Shown piece after piece: positions 30,835-39,666 of a stretch of DNA of 64,000 nucleotides; within the stretch, counting starts at the first letter, position 1; each line of letters begins with the position of its first letter. This DNA comes from DATFQE01 sp963733845 (GTDB lineage: Bacteria > Actinomycetota > Thermoleophilia > Gaiellales > Gaiellaceae): positions 124,001-188,000 of the forward strand of contig CAVTEM010000006.1 of the NCBI GenBank assembly GCA_963733845.1, read 5' to 3'. The translations under genes were made by a program, and so were the position numbers. The notes under the pieces are model-generated. The model did not search any database and was not told where the DNA came from. It saw only the letters and a list, made by a program, of their open reading frames with translations.

Positions 30835-32267
30835 GCCTTCGCCGCCAGAGAGCGGAGAGCCTCGCGTGCCACCTCGCGATCGTCGAAAGGCAGCACGGTC
30901 CCGCCGATCTCCTGGCCCTGCTCGTGGCCCTTCCCGGCGATCACGACGACGTCTCCCGGCCCTGCGGCTTCGAGCGCGCGCTCGATCGCCGCCCTGCGGT
31001 CCGGCTCCACCTCCAGCCGGTCGGGCGCCCCGGCCACGACCTCGTCGATGATGGCGTCTGGATCCTCGCTGCGCGGGTTGTCGGAGGTGACGAGCGCCAG
31101 GTCGGCGAGGTCCGCGGCGATCCGGCCCATCAGCGGACGCTTTGCCCGGTCCCTGTCTCCCCCGCAGCCGAAGACGCACAGCACCCGGCCCGTCGCCAGC
31201 TCCTGCGCGGTTCGGAGCACGTGCTCGAGGGCGCCCGGCTTGTGCGAGTAGTCGACGACGACCGTGAACGGCTGGCCCTCGTCGACGGTCTCGAAGCGTC
31301 CGGGAACGCCCTCCACCCCTGCGATTCCGGCCGCGATCGCGTCGTCCGGCACGTCGAGCAGGAGCCCGACGGCGACGGCGGCGAGCACGTTCTCGACGTT
31401 GAAGCGCCCGCGCAGTCGCGTCTCGAGGTCGATGCCGCCGGCCGTGAAACGCCCGCCCTCGAGACCGTCGGGCCGGATCTCGGCGTCGTCGGCGAAGCCG
31501 TACGTGAGTACCGGCGCGCGCCCGAGAGCGCGGAGCTCCTCGGCCAGCTCGCGCCCGTGCGGATCGCCAACGTTGACCGCGGCCGGCGGCGGGTCGGCGC
31601 CCACGAACAGCCGGCGCTTGGCGGCGTAGTAGCGCTCCATCGTGCCGTGGAAGTCCAGGTGCTCCTCGGTCAGGTTCGTGAACGCCAGCGCGGCGAAGCG
31701 CACACCGGCCAGGCGGCCGAGCTCGGAGCCGTGGGAGGTCGCCTCGAGCGCCACGCTCCGGTCGCCGGCCTCCAGCATCGCGCGGAAGGCGCGCTGGAGG
31801 TCGATCGCTTCGGGCGTCGTCCGCACGGCCGGCTTGCGCTCGCCGCCGATGCGGCTCTCGACCGTGCCCATCAGTCCCGGCCTGCGCCCGGCGGCCTCGA
31901 GCACCGCGTAGAGGAGGTACGTGGTCGTCGTCTTGCCGGTCGTCCCCGTCACGCCGGCGACCTCGAGCTCGCGGGTCGGATGGCCGAAGAAGGCGGCCGC
32001 CGCAGCTGGCATCGCGGCACGCGTGTCCTCGAGGACGACCTGCGGGACCTCGAGCGGCAGCCGCCGCTCGACCGCGAGCGCGACGGCCCCGTGCTCCAGC
32101 GCGGCCGGCGCGAAGTCGTGCCCGTCCGCGCGCGAGCCCGGGACGCAGAAGAAGAGCGATCCGGGCCGGACGCCCCCGGCTGCGTACGCGAGGTCGGCGA
32201 TCTCGACCGAGTCGTCGCCGACGACCTCGGTGGGCGACAGCGCCGCACTGAGCTCGCGCAGCCTCAT
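30831..32267 (-). CDS. murE: UDP-MurNAc-L-Ala-D-Glu--meso-diaminopimelate ligase
   Basis: Adds the third stem-peptide residue, 478 aa. ATP loop: GVTGTTGKTTTTYLLYAVLE. The carbamylated-lysine region and NLTEEHLDFHGTMERYYAAK are present. The specificity loop reads TSDNPRSEDP: DNPR is the motif of meso-diaminopimelate-adding enzymes (lysine-adding ones differ), so the cell wall should be the A1-gamma type. Later motifs VVDYSHKPGALEHVL and VIAGKGHEQGQEI are also typical. It overlaps murF by four bases and follows ftsI by 12. Confidence 0.96.
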   Translation of the reverse strand: MRLRELSAALSPTEVVGDDSVEIADLAYAAGGVRPGSLFFCVPGSRADGHDFAPAALEHGAVALAVERRLPLEVPQVVLEDTRAAMPAAAAAFFGHPTRELEVAGVTGTTGKTTTTYLLYAVLEAAGRRPGLMGTVESRIGGERKPAVRTTPEAIDLQRAFRAMLEAGDRSVALEATSHGSELGRLAGVRFAALAFTNLTEEHLDFHGTMERYYAAKRRLFVGADPPPAAVNVGDPHGRELAEELRALGRAPVLTYGFADDAEIRPDGLEGGRFTAGGIDLETRLRGRFNVENVLAAVAVGLLLDVPDDAIAAGIAGVEGVPGRFETVDEGQPFTVVVDYSHKPGALEHVLRTAQELATGRVLCVFGCGGDRDRAKRPLMGRIAADLADLALVTSDNPRSEDPDAIIDEVVAGAPDRLEVEPDRRAAIERALEAAGPGDVVVIAGKGHEQGQEIGGTVLPFDDREVAREALRSLAAKA

Positions 32268-32279
32268 CGACCGGCGAGG

Positions 32280-33962
32280 TTAGCGAGGGGTGAGGTCGTC
32301 CGGCGGGATCTCGAGGTACTGGAGCGCGTACCGGGCGATCTCCTGGAACGCGGGCGCGGCCACGACGCCGCCCCAGATCGCCCCGCGGGGCTCGTCGACC
32401 GAGACCAGGACGACGAGGCGAGGCGCGTTCGCCGGCACGACGCCGACGAAGGACGCCACGTAGCGCGTGTCCGAGTAGCCGCCTCTTTCGGGCTTGGAGG
32501 CGGTGCCGGTCTTGCCCGCGACGCTATAGCCCTCGAGCCGGGCGAGCGCGCCGGTGCCGCCGGTTTCGTTGACGACGTCCTGCATCATCGCCATCACCTG
32601 CGAGGCGACCGGCTTCGAGACGATGCGGCGGCGCTTCGGAGCGGCGGCCGCTCTGGGCCCGACCCGCTTCACGAGGTGCGGACGCACCCACACGCCGCCG
32701 TTCGCCACGGCGCCGTAGGCCGCGGCCATCTGCACCGGCGTGACTGCGATCCCCTGCCCGATCGGGACGTTGCCGATCGTCGAGCCCGACCACTTCTCGA
32801 CCGGCAGCACGATCCCGCGCGTCTCGCCCGGGAAGTCCACGCCGGTCTTGCGGCCGAAGCCGAAGCGCTCGATCCAGCGGGCGAGCCGGTTCGGGCCCAG
32901 CATCTGCGCGACCGTGACCGTGCCGACGTTCGACGACCGCGAGAGGATCTGGGCGACCGTCATCCGCTCGGTGGCCCGCTCGTGCGAGTCGTGGATCCTG
33001 CGGTCGGCGACCTCGATCTCGTACGGGAGCGTGAAGGCGGTCGACGGAGCGACCACCCCGGTCGTGAGCGCCGCCGCGATCGTCACCACCTTGAAGGTCG
33101 AGCCCGGCTCGTAGGTGTCCGTGACCGCGCGGTTGCGCTGCACGTCGCGCGGCACGAGCCCGTACTTGTTCGCGTCGAAGCTGGGGACCGTCGCCATCGC
33201 GAGGATCTCGCCGTTCCGCGGGTCGAGCACGATCGCGGAGCCGGCCTGCGCGCCCCAGTTCGTCACCGTCCGCTGCAGAACGCTCTCGGCGTAGGACTGG
33301 ATCGTGTGGTCGAGCGTGACCACGACGTCGTCGCCGTCGCGCGCGGGCTTGGACTCGACGACGTCGATCGAGCGGCCGCTCGGGTCGCGGACGAAGCGCT
33401 CGCGGCCGGGGAGGCCGGAGAGCTGCCGGTCGAACGCGAGCTCGAGGCCCGCGAGGCCGCGGTTGTCGGTGCCCGCGTAGCCGAGCACCTGCGCGGCGAT
33501 GCGTCCCTGGGGATAGGCGCGCCGCTCCTCGGAGGTGAAGAACAGTCCCGTGATGCCGCGCTCCTTCAGCTTCCGCGCGCGCTCGGGATCGGCCTTGCGC
33601 GCGAGGTAGACGAACCCCCGCGAGCGGTCGGCGAGCTTCGGGTAGAGCTCCTCAGGGTCGAGGCCGAGATCCTTGCCCGCGGCGAGCGCGGCGGCGCGCG
33701 GATCGGCGACCTGGCGTGGGTTGGCGAAGACGGTGATGGCCTCGCGCCCGATCGCGAGCTGGAGCCCGGTGCGGTCGATGATCGCGCCGCGGCCGGCAGG
33801 CAGCGTCACCGTCGAGTCGTGCTGCTCCGTCGCGAGCCGCGAGAGCGTCCCAGCCTGGACCGCCTGGAGCCAGACTGCCCGCCCGAGCATGGCCGCGAAC
33901 GCGACGGCGAAGACGACGAGCAGGAAGCGGATCCGTCGGTTGGAGAGCCGCGGTGGGGTCAC
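32280..33962 (-). CDS. ftsI: Septal penicillin-binding protein 3 (transpeptidase)
   Basis: Class B penicillin-binding protein, 560 aa, cross-linking septal peptidoglycan with FtsW. An N-terminal membrane anchor (residues 12-30) and the pedestal domain (AGRGAIIDRTGLQLAI) precede the transpeptidase domain. Active-site motifs: S288-T-F-K291 (EPGSTFK), S343-S-N345 (SRSSNVG) and K484-T-G-T (GKTGTASKPERGG). There is no C-terminal PASTA domain. It overlaps ftsL by four bases (GTGA). Confidence 0.96.
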   Translation of the reverse strand: MTPPRLSNRRIRFLLVVFAVAFAAMLGRAVWLQAVQAGTLSRLATEQHDSTVTLPAGRGAIIDRTGLQLAIGREAITVFANPRQVADPRAAALAAGKDLGLDPEELYPKLADRSRGFVYLARKADPERARKLKERGITGLFFTSEERRAYPQGRIAAQVLGYAGTDNRGLAGLELAFDRQLSGLPGRERFVRDPSGRSIDVVESKPARDGDDVVVTLDHTIQSYAESVLQRTVTNWGAQAGSAIVLDPRNGEILAMATVPSFDANKYGLVPRDVQRNRAVTDTYEPGSTFKVVTIAAALTTGVVAPSTAFTLPYEIEVADRRIHDSHERATERMTVAQILSRSSNVGTVTVAQMLGPNRLARWIERFGFGRKTGVDFPGETRGIVLPVEKWSGSTIGNVPIGQGIAVTPVQMAAAYGAVANGGVWVRPHLVKRVGPRAAAAPKRRRIVSKPVASQVMAMMQDVVNETGGTGALARLEGYSVAGKTGTASKPERGGYSDTRYVASFVGVVPANAPRLVVLVSVDEPRGAIWGGVVAAPAFQEIARYALQYLEIPPDDLTPR

Positions 33963-34330
33963 CGGCCTGCGGGCTCGAGCGTGATGTACGTGGTCTGGTC
34001 CGGCTCGGCGGGAACGAGGCCGAGACGGTCGCGCGCGAGGGTCTGGATCCGGCCGGACGCCTCGACCGACGCCAGGCGCGAGGCGAGCTCGTTGTTCTGG
34101 GCGCGGAGCTCCTGCTTCTCGCGCGCGAGGCCGTCGAGCTCGACGTTGAGGCGCAGCACCGCCACGTTCATGGCGACCACGCCGGCCAGGAGCGCCGTCA
34201 CGAACACGATCCAGACGACGCCGCCCGCGACGCCCTTGGAGCGGACGGGCTGACGCTTCGGCGCAGCGCGGGGCTTCGGGCGGGCCTGCCTGGGCCGGAC
34301 GGCGGTCTTGGCTGCGGCGGTCGCGGCCAC
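33959..34330 (-). CDS. ftsL: FtsL-like division protein
   Basis: A 123-aa bitopic protein. The first ~35 residues are rich in Arg, Lys, Pro and Ala, followed by one membrane helix (GVVWIVFVTALLAGVVAMNV), a short coiled coil (LNVELDGLAREKQELRAQNN) and a tail (IQTLARDRLGLVPAEPDQTT) typical of FtsL/DivIC proteins. It should bridge FtsQ/FtsB and FtsW-FtsI. GTG at 34330 shares one base with the rsmH stop (TAGTG). Identified mostly by position and topology. Confidence 0.85.
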   Translation of the reverse strand: MAATAAAKTAVRPRQARPKPRAAPKRQPVRSKGVAGGVVWIVFVTALLAGVVAMNVAVLRLNVELDGLAREKQELRAQNNELASRLASVEASGRIQTLARDRLGLVPAEPDQTTYITLEPAGR

Positions 34331-35286
34331 TAGGTCCTCACGGCGACCCGCAGGCGGGCGGAGGCCGAGCGCGGATTGGCGGCTGTCTCGCGGCTGTTCG
34401 CGCGGATCGGCCGACGGTTGAGCGCCCGCAACTCCGGCTCGTGACCGCACACGCAGACCGGGAAGTCGGGCGGGCAGATGCAACCGCGCTCGTGCTCGCG
34501 CATGAAGCGCTTGACGAGCCGGTCCTCGAGCGAGTGGAAGCTGATCACGGCGAGACGTCCGCCGGGCCGCAGCATCTCGAAGGCCGCGGGAAGCGCGTGC
34601 TCGAGCTCGCCGAGCTCGTCGTTGACGGCGATACGGAGCGCCTGGAAGACACGCTTGGCCGGATGCCCGTCGCCGAAGCGCGCGGGCGCTGGGATCGCCG
34701 CCCGGATGATCTCCACGAGCTCGCCGGTCCGCTCGATCGGCCGGCGGCGGCGCTCACGCCCGATCGCCCGGGCGATCTGGCGGGCGTAGCGCTCCTCGCC
34801 GTAGCGCTTGAAGATCTGGGTCAGGTCGCGCTCGGACGATTCGTTGACGAGCTCTCGCGCGGAGACCTCGTCACGCGGATTCATGCGCATGTCGAGCGGT
34901 GCGTCGACGGCATATGAGAAGCCGCGTTCGGGCCGGTCGAGCTGCATCGACGACACGCCGAGGTCGAGGAGGATCGCATCTGCGCCGATGCCGTTGCCGG
35001 CCAGCTGGCCGAGAACGTCTGACGCCTCGCCGCGGTGCAGGCGGGCGGGGACGCCGGCCGTGCGCTTGAAGCGATCGAAGTACGCCTGCACGGTGGGGTC
35101 GCGGTCGATCGCGATGAACTTGCCGCTGCCCTGCAGATCGGCGGCCAGCAGCGACGCATGCCCGCCGGCGCCGAACGTGGCGTCCACGACGGTCTCACCC
35201 GGCTGGACGGCGAGGAGCTCGCGCACCTCGGCGGCGAGGACGGGGACGTGGTCAGTCGAGTTGGGTTGCAAGACGTTCGGCAACAT
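34330..35286 (-). CDS. rsmH: 16S rRNA (cytosine(1402)-N(4))-methyltransferase
   Basis: SAM-dependent rRNA methyltransferase (MraW), 318 aa. The SAM site is VVDATFGAGGHASLLAADLQ, followed by FIAIDRDPTVQAYFDRF and ILLDLGVSSMQLDRPERGFS. The C-terminal RLAVISFHSLEDRLVKRFM and the cysteine-rich GCICPPDFPVCVCGHEPELR are characteristic. Start ATG at 35286 lies 35 bases inside the mraZ 3' end. Confidence 0.96.
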   Translation of the reverse strand: MLPNVLQPNSTDHVPVLAAEVRELLAVQPGETVVDATFGAGGHASLLAADLQGSGKFIAIDRDPTVQAYFDRFKRTAGVPARLHRGEASDVLGQLAGNGIGADAILLDLGVSSMQLDRPERGFSYAVDAPLDMRMNPRDEVSARELVNESSERDLTQIFKRYGEERYARQIARAIGRERRRRPIERTGELVEIIRAAIPAPARFGDGHPAKRVFQALRIAVNDELGELEHALPAAFEMLRPGGRLAVISFHSLEDRLVKRFMREHERGCICPPDFPVCVCGHEPELRALNRRPIRANSRETAANPRSASARLRVAVRT

Positions 35287-35686
35287 GCTCTGCGCTCCCT
35301 TCGACCTCTGTCAGCTGCTTGCGCCACGTGTCGCGGTCCCAGATCTCCGCCCGGTCGCCGACGCCTGCGACGACGACCTCGCGGTCGAGCCCGGCGTGCT
35401 GGAGGAGGGCGGTCGAAAGCGTCACGCGGCCCTGCTTGTCCGGCTTGTCCTCGGAGGCGCCTGCGTAGTAGTAGCGGTGCATCTGCCTGGCTTCCTTGCT
35501 GAACGGGTTGAGCGGGTCGAGCCACGAGGCCACGAGCCGCTCCCACTGCTCGCGCGGGTAGGCGGAGAGACATCCCTCCAGCCCGCGGGTGACCACCACT
35601 CCTCCGGCGAAGGTCTCGCGAAACCTGGCCGGAAGAGTGAGCCGGTTCTTGTCATCGATCGTGTGCTCGTACTCGCCGAGAAGCAT
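35252..35686 (-). CDS. mraZ: Transcriptional regulator MraZ
   Basis: First gene of the dcw cluster, 144 aa, with two AbrB-like MraZ domains: MLLGEYEHTIDDKNRLTLPA at the N-terminus and SEDKPDKQGRVTLSTALLQH in the second. MraZ proteins bind direct repeats upstream of their own gene and repress the cluster. ATG at 35686 is the family-typical start; the frame is open for 22 more codons through the operator region. It overlaps rsmH by 35 bases. Confidence 0.95.
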   Translation of the reverse strand: MLLGEYEHTIDDKNRLTLPARFRETFAGGVVVTRGLEGCLSAYPREQWERLVASWLDPLNPFSKEARQMHRYYYAGASEDKPDKQGRVTLSTALLQHAGLDREVVVAGVGDRAEIWDRDTWRKQLTEVEGSAEHVAERLATQLD

Positions 35687-35708
35687 CGCAATCCGGTCGT
35701 AGGTTCTT

Positions 35709-35757
35709 CCCCACTTTCCCCCACTGTAGACCACGGACACCCCACTCCGCAACCCCA
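35709..35757 (-). promoter_or_regulatory. mraZ promoter with MraZ-box-like repeats
   Basis: On the minus strand four TGGGG boxes precede mraZ. The two proximal ones are exactly ten bases apart (TGGGGGAAAG then TGGGGAAG), like the TGGGN-N5 direct repeats bound by MraZ in other bacteria; the other two lie 21 and 34 bases further upstream. TTGCGG (35752-35747), an 18-base spacer and TACAGT (35728-35723) form a possible promoter whose -10 abuts the proximal boxes, as expected for autorepression. Confidence 0.6.
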
Positions 35758-35888
35758 GTGGGCCCGACCCCTACAGCGGGATCAGCTCAACGACTACGAC
35801 GCCGGCGTGGCCTACCTGTCGCCTATCGGCTGGCGGACCCGAACATCACCGATGCGGAACGGGCACGAGTGCGCCGACTGGCAGAGCG
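35758..35888 (+). other. Short plus-strand coding remnant
   Basis: Between mraZ and the fibronectin-III gene the plus strand reads DQLNDYDAGVAYLSPIGWRT and, after a one-base shift, NITDAERARVRRLAEREA. It looks protein-like but has no start, stop or known family, so I treat it as a possible gene remnant. Confidence 0.25.
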
Positions 35889-35916
35889 GGAAGCCCCGCC
35901 CGAGGGCGGGGCTTCC
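35889..35916 (-). terminator. Terminator after fibronectin-III gene
   Basis: A perfect 13-bp stem (GGAAGCCCCGCCC and its complement) around a two-base turn lies 28 bases beyond the stop of the fibronectin-III gene. It is symmetric, so it could also shield the mraZ promoter region. Confidence 0.65.
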
Positions 35917-35943
35917 TGAGGAGGTGAGGCTGCAAGCCTTTGC

Positions 35944-36890
35944 CTAGCAGATGAAGACGATCTCGTTGCTGTGCCCCGACGCGTTGCCGGAGGTGTCGAC
36001 CGCCTGGAGCGTGAACCTGTTTTCGCCCGTGGTGTGGCAGTACACGAGCTCGTCGCCGTACCCGATCGCGAGGTGCTCCGGCACGCCGTTCACGTAGACG
36101 TCGTACAGGATCTGGGACTGCGGATCGGTGTCGTCCGTCGACTGATCCCATTCGAGCCAGATCTCCGGCGAGGAGGTCTGCGGCGACAGGCGCAGGTTCG
36201 TCGGCGCTGTCGGCGGCGTCGCCTCGGTGGGCGCCGGTGTCGTCACGGTCACGACGTCGCTCCGGTTCGTGTTCCCGAAGTGGTCGCGCACCGTGACCTG
36301 GAGGTTGTAGGTCGTGGACGGTGTGCGGTCGAGGACGAGTGCCGACTGGTAGCCGATCTGGTCCGCGCCGTAGTCGACGCCGTTCACGAGGAGCGTGTAC
36401 CAGACCTGGCTCGTGTCGTCGACCGACCTCGTCCAGGCGACGGCGACCCGCACCGGCCAGACGCCGGTGAGCGAGAGCTCGGGCGCGGTCGGCGCCGTTG
36501 TGTCCGGCGGCGTCGAGTAGGTGACGGTGTTGCTGGGCGCCGATCGCTTCCCACTCGATTCGATCGCGACCACGGAGTAGTTGAACGTCGAGCCCGGCCA
36601 CAACCTCGAGAACGTGAACGTCGTCGTCGGCGGGTCGACCCTGATGCAGCCGAGGCCATCGCGCTGGATGCAATACCACCAGTTGGTCGAGCCGCTCTTG
36701 GCCGCGGTCCACGTGAGCGTGATGCTGTACGGCCCGTTCACGGTCAGCTGGAGATTCGTCGGCGCCGAGGGGCCACCCGGGGGGCGAGCGGCGGCGGTGG
36801 TGGCGCCGGCTTCCTCGCGGCGGCGCCCCCGATGAGGACGAACGCGAGCACGAAGACGGTCGAGGCAAGGACGATGCGGCGGACAGGCAT
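35944..36890 (-). CDS. Secreted fibronectin type III protein, one frame break
   Basis: A secreted protein of about 315 residues. The ATG at 36890 starts a signal peptide (MPVRRIVLASTVFVLAFVLI, then GGAAARKPAPPPPP). Within the C/G run near 36780 the frame changes, and the rest holds three fibronectin-III-like domains: PSAPTNLQLTVNGPYSITLT, then TAPTAPELSLTGVWPVRVAV, then TPPTAPTNLRLSPQTSSPEI. Its tail NEIVFIC ends in cysteine. No enzyme domain is present. It probably has an extracellular binding role; the break is likely a homopolymer error. Confidence 0.75.
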
Positions 36891-37049
36891 GGTTCCCCTC
36901 CCAAGCGTGGTGGCATTCCCCGGCGTTCCTCTTCTCCGCTAGCTACGCACCGCCTCGCCGGATGGATTGGCCCTTGACTCGAGCTTCGGCTGGGGCCGCC
37001 GCGACGGCATGGCGGGGCAGCGAACTTCTCTCAGCTTGCGGCCGGGCGT

Positions 37050-37295
37050 CTACTCGTCGCGCTCCCGGCGCTCGAGCCGCTCGTACTTGACCGCCTCCCA
37101 GTCGACCTGCTCGTCCTCGTCGACCGGTCCCTCTGTCTGACGCGATCGAAGCCTGACAGTTGCGATCACCGCCGCGATCAGCAGAGCGATCACGAAAATG
37201 TCGATCAGGATCCCGGTGATGAGCCCGGCCACTCGCACGGCCAGAACGAGCGCCCACACGATCCACAGGACAAGGGCGATCTTGCCCTTGCTCAT
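37050..37295 (-). CDS. Small two-helix membrane protein
   Basis: About 81 aa from ATG at 37295 (an in-frame TTG lies 11 codons earlier). MSKGKIALVLWIVWALVLAV begins the first hydrophobic segment, a second follows (LITGILIDIFVIALLIAAVI), and the tail is highly charged with a run of Arg and Glu. No family recognised. The 257 bases up to the divergent STAND-ATPase gene hold no other gene and should carry both promoters. Confidence 0.55.
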   Translation of the reverse strand: MSKGKIALVLWIVWALVLAVRVAGLITGILIDIFVIALLIAAVIATVRLRSRQTEGPVDEDEQVDWEAVKYERLERRERDE

Positions 37296-37552
37296 CAGCT
37301 CTGGTTCGGCTGCGCTCAGCGGACTCAACCCCCTCTACGACATCGTCGTCGAGCAACCGGCATCGTGCCCGAGCGCTCCAGGGCCACGGCCTGCAATCCG
37401 CAGCGACGAGCAAAGGTTCAGGTCGACCCATGAGCGAGTGATCGGAACGACAACCAGCGGAGGTCTCGACGGCCCGCACGAAACCGACGCCGCACTGTCT
37501 CCGGTACTTCCTGTGATTACGATGGCGGCGGCGACCGAGGGAGACCGGTTCC

Positions 37553-39631
37553 ATGCGCCAGACACGCGGCGAGAGCGGCCTCGCGCTCGAGACGAAGCTG
37601 CTCGCGCCCGCGACGAGACCGGGTTGGGTCGACCGGCCCGCGCTCGCCTACGAGCTCGAACGCGGCGCCGGCGCGCGGTTGACGCTGGTCTCGGCGCCGG
37701 TCGGAGCGGGCAAGTCGACGCTGCTGGCGCAGTGGGCGGCCACGTCGTACGGCCGCGACTTCGCCTGGTTGACGCTCGATCGGGGCGACAACTCGCCGAC
37801 GCTGTTCTGGACCTACGTCGTCTCCGCACTCAGGACGGTTCGGCCCGGCTTCGGCGAGCAGGTGTTACGGCTCCTTCGCGCGCCCGGCGTCGTCGTCGAC
37901 GACGATGTCCTGCCCCTGCTCGCCGACGCAGCTGACGAGCTCGACTCTGTCACGCTTGTCCTCGACGACTTCCAGACGATCACGGACGACGGCGTCCACG
38001 AAGGCCTGCTCTACCTGATCGAGCGGCTTCCTCCGGGCGCTCGGGTCGTGATCGCGACGCAGGTGGATCCCCCACTCCCGCTCGAGCAGCTCCGGGCGGA
38101 GGGCGGCCTCTGCGAGATCCGCGACCTCGGACTCACGGCCGACCAGACAGCCGCGCTCCTGCGAACCGTGCTCAGGGTCGAGCTCGAGCGGGACGACGTG
38201 CGCGGTGTCCACGAGTGGACCGAGGGCTGGGTCGCCGGTGTTCAGCTGGCGGCGCTCTCGGCCGGCGGCCACGCCGATCCGCTGGCCGTCTTGAACGCTC
38301 TTCCGGCCAACGCGCAGAACGTCGTCGACTACGTCTGGGACAGGGTGCTCGCCGGCCAACGTCCGGAGGTACGGCGGTTCCTCGCCGAGACCTCGATCCT
38401 CGACCGCTTCTCCGCGCCCCTCTGCGCTGCGGTCAGCGAGCGCGACGACGCCGAGCAGCTGCTGGCGGAGTTGGAGCGGTCGAACGCCTTTCTCGTCACT
38501 CTGGACGCAAGCACTCGGTGGTACCGCTACCACCAGGTCTTTCGCGATGTGCTCGCCCGCGAGCTCTCAGCGCTGTCTCGAGCTGACGTGGCCAGTCTGC
38601 ATCGACGGGCGAGCGAGTGGTACGCGTCGGCGGGATTCACCGTCGAGGCGATCGACCACGCAGTCGTCGCCGACGACGTCGAATATGCGACCGATCTCCT
38701 CGTCCGGAACTGGCTCTCCCTCTACAGCGAAGGGCGCGGATTCAGGATCCTCGACTGGCTCGACCGTCTGCCGCCCGAGGTCCTGGCCTCGGACACGAGT
38801 CTCTGTCTCCTGGCCGCGAACATGGCCCGGTCGCTCGGCCGACGCGACGAAGTCGAACGCTGGCTCGCGGTGGCCGAGGCCGAAGGCCCCCTCGAGGCCC
38901 AGCTCCCGGGCCTCACAGACACGACGGCCGCAGCCGTCGCGATCAACCGAAGCATGCTCGCGCTCGGGGCCGGCGATGCCGCCGCCGCGCTCGCCGAGGT
39001 TCGCCGGGCAGAGGCCTCCGAGACCGATCCGGATGGTCTTGGACGAGTCGTCGCCTCGTTCTTCGTCGGGGTGGTTCTGTTCTTCGCGGACGACGAGTCG
39101 GCCGAGGTTCACCTGGACGGCTTTCTGTCGGATCCGCGCACCGGCGACCAGCACGCTCGGGCCTACGCGGCACTCGCGTTTCTCGCCTACATCGCGCTCG
39201 ACCGTCGCGACGTCGGCAAGGCGCTTCGGCTCGCGGACGAGGCCCTCGAGCGCGCTCATGCGCACGGTCTCGATGAATATCCGACGACCTCGCTCGCGCG
39301 CGGAGCGCTGGGAGATGCCCTGCTCGCGAGCGGCGACCTCGAGGGCGCCGAGGAACATCTCGAACAGGCTGTGACGCTGGCTCGACGCGGCGGGGAGGGC
39401 TGCGACATCGCGCTCGCCCAGGTCGCTCTCGCGCGCCTGCGCGTCCGGCAGCGCAACTACGACGCGGCCCGCGACGCCCTAGCTGCGGCGCGCTCGGCGC
39501 TCGACGTGGCCGGCCTGCCGCGGATCACGCGGCTCGATCGTGAGCTTTCCCGGCTGTTGCTCCGCGCGGCTCCTGCCGCCACCGACACAACGGCGGCGGC
39601 AGAAGCGTCGACCGAGCCCAAGCTCAACTAG
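37553..39631 (+). CDS. MalT-like STAND ATPase/TPR protein lacking a LuxR domain
   Basis: A 692-aa protein like the N-terminal and central parts of MalT/LuxR ATP-dependent activators. The N-terminus has LETKLLAPATRPGWVDRPAL; Walker A is SAPVGAGKSTLLAQWA; Walker B is VTLVLDDFQTI; then comes the winged segment WYRYHQVFRDVLARELSAL and a long TPR array to about residue 670. Members normally end in a LuxR helix-turn-helix; here the protein stops after an Ala/Thr-rich tail (TDTTAAAEASTEPKLN), so no DNA-binding domain is present. GAGGGAGA lies upstream of the ATG. Either a truncated regulator or a signal-sensing ATPase without direct DNA binding. Confidence 0.85.
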   Translation: MRQTRGESGLALETKLLAPATRPGWVDRPALAYELERGAGARLTLVSAPVGAGKSTLLAQWAATSYGRDFAWLTLDRGDNSPTLFWTYVVSALRTVRPGFGEQVLRLLRAPGVVVDDDVLPLLADAADELDSVTLVLDDFQTITDDGVHEGLLYLIERLPPGARVVIATQVDPPLPLEQLRAEGGLCEIRDLGLTADQTAALLRTVLRVELERDDVRGVHEWTEGWVAGVQLAALSAGGHADPLAVLNALPANAQNVVDYVWDRVLAGQRPEVRRFLAETSILDRFSAPLCAAVSERDDAEQLLAELERSNAFLVTLDASTRWYRYHQVFRDVLARELSALSRADVASLHRRASEWYASAGFTVEAIDHAVVADDVEYATDLLVRNWLSLYSEGRGFRILDWLDRLPPEVLASDTSLCLLAANMARSLGRRDEVERWLAVAEAEGPLEAQLPGLTDTTAAAVAINRSMLALGAGDAAAALAEVRRAEASETDPDGLGRVVASFFVGVVLFFADDESAEVHLDGFLSDPRTGDQHARAYAALAFLAYIALDRRDVGKALRLADEALERAHAHGLDEYPTTSLARGALGDALLASGDLEGAEEHLEQAVTLARRGGEGCDIALAQVALARLRVRQRNYDAARDALAAARSALDVAGLPRITRLDRELSRLLLRAAPAATDTTAAAEASTEPKLN

Positions 39632-39643
39632 GCGCCGTCACCG

Positions 39644-39666
39644 GCCGACGCGGGGTCAGCGTCGGC
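39644..39666. terminator. Bidirectional hairpin between convergent genes
   Basis: GCCGACGC, a seven-base loop, then GCGTCGGC. It lies 12 bases after the STAND-ATPase stop and contains the stop codon of the convergent DUF4389 gene in its loop. Confidence 0.5.

Noticed and set aside
30924..34253. A 1,109-codon plus-strand open frame opposite murE, ftsI and ftsL
   Set aside because: It is the antisense shadow of well-conserved mur/fts genes; GC-rich codon use removes stops on the other strand. It has no ribosome site, no domain and Arg/Ala/Gly-heavy composition.
36863..36875. CGAGGCAAGGACG match to the dcw repeat core at the fibronectin-III gene start
   Set aside because: Only 13 bases match, it lies in a signal-peptide coding region and neither side continues the similarity; chance is sufficient.
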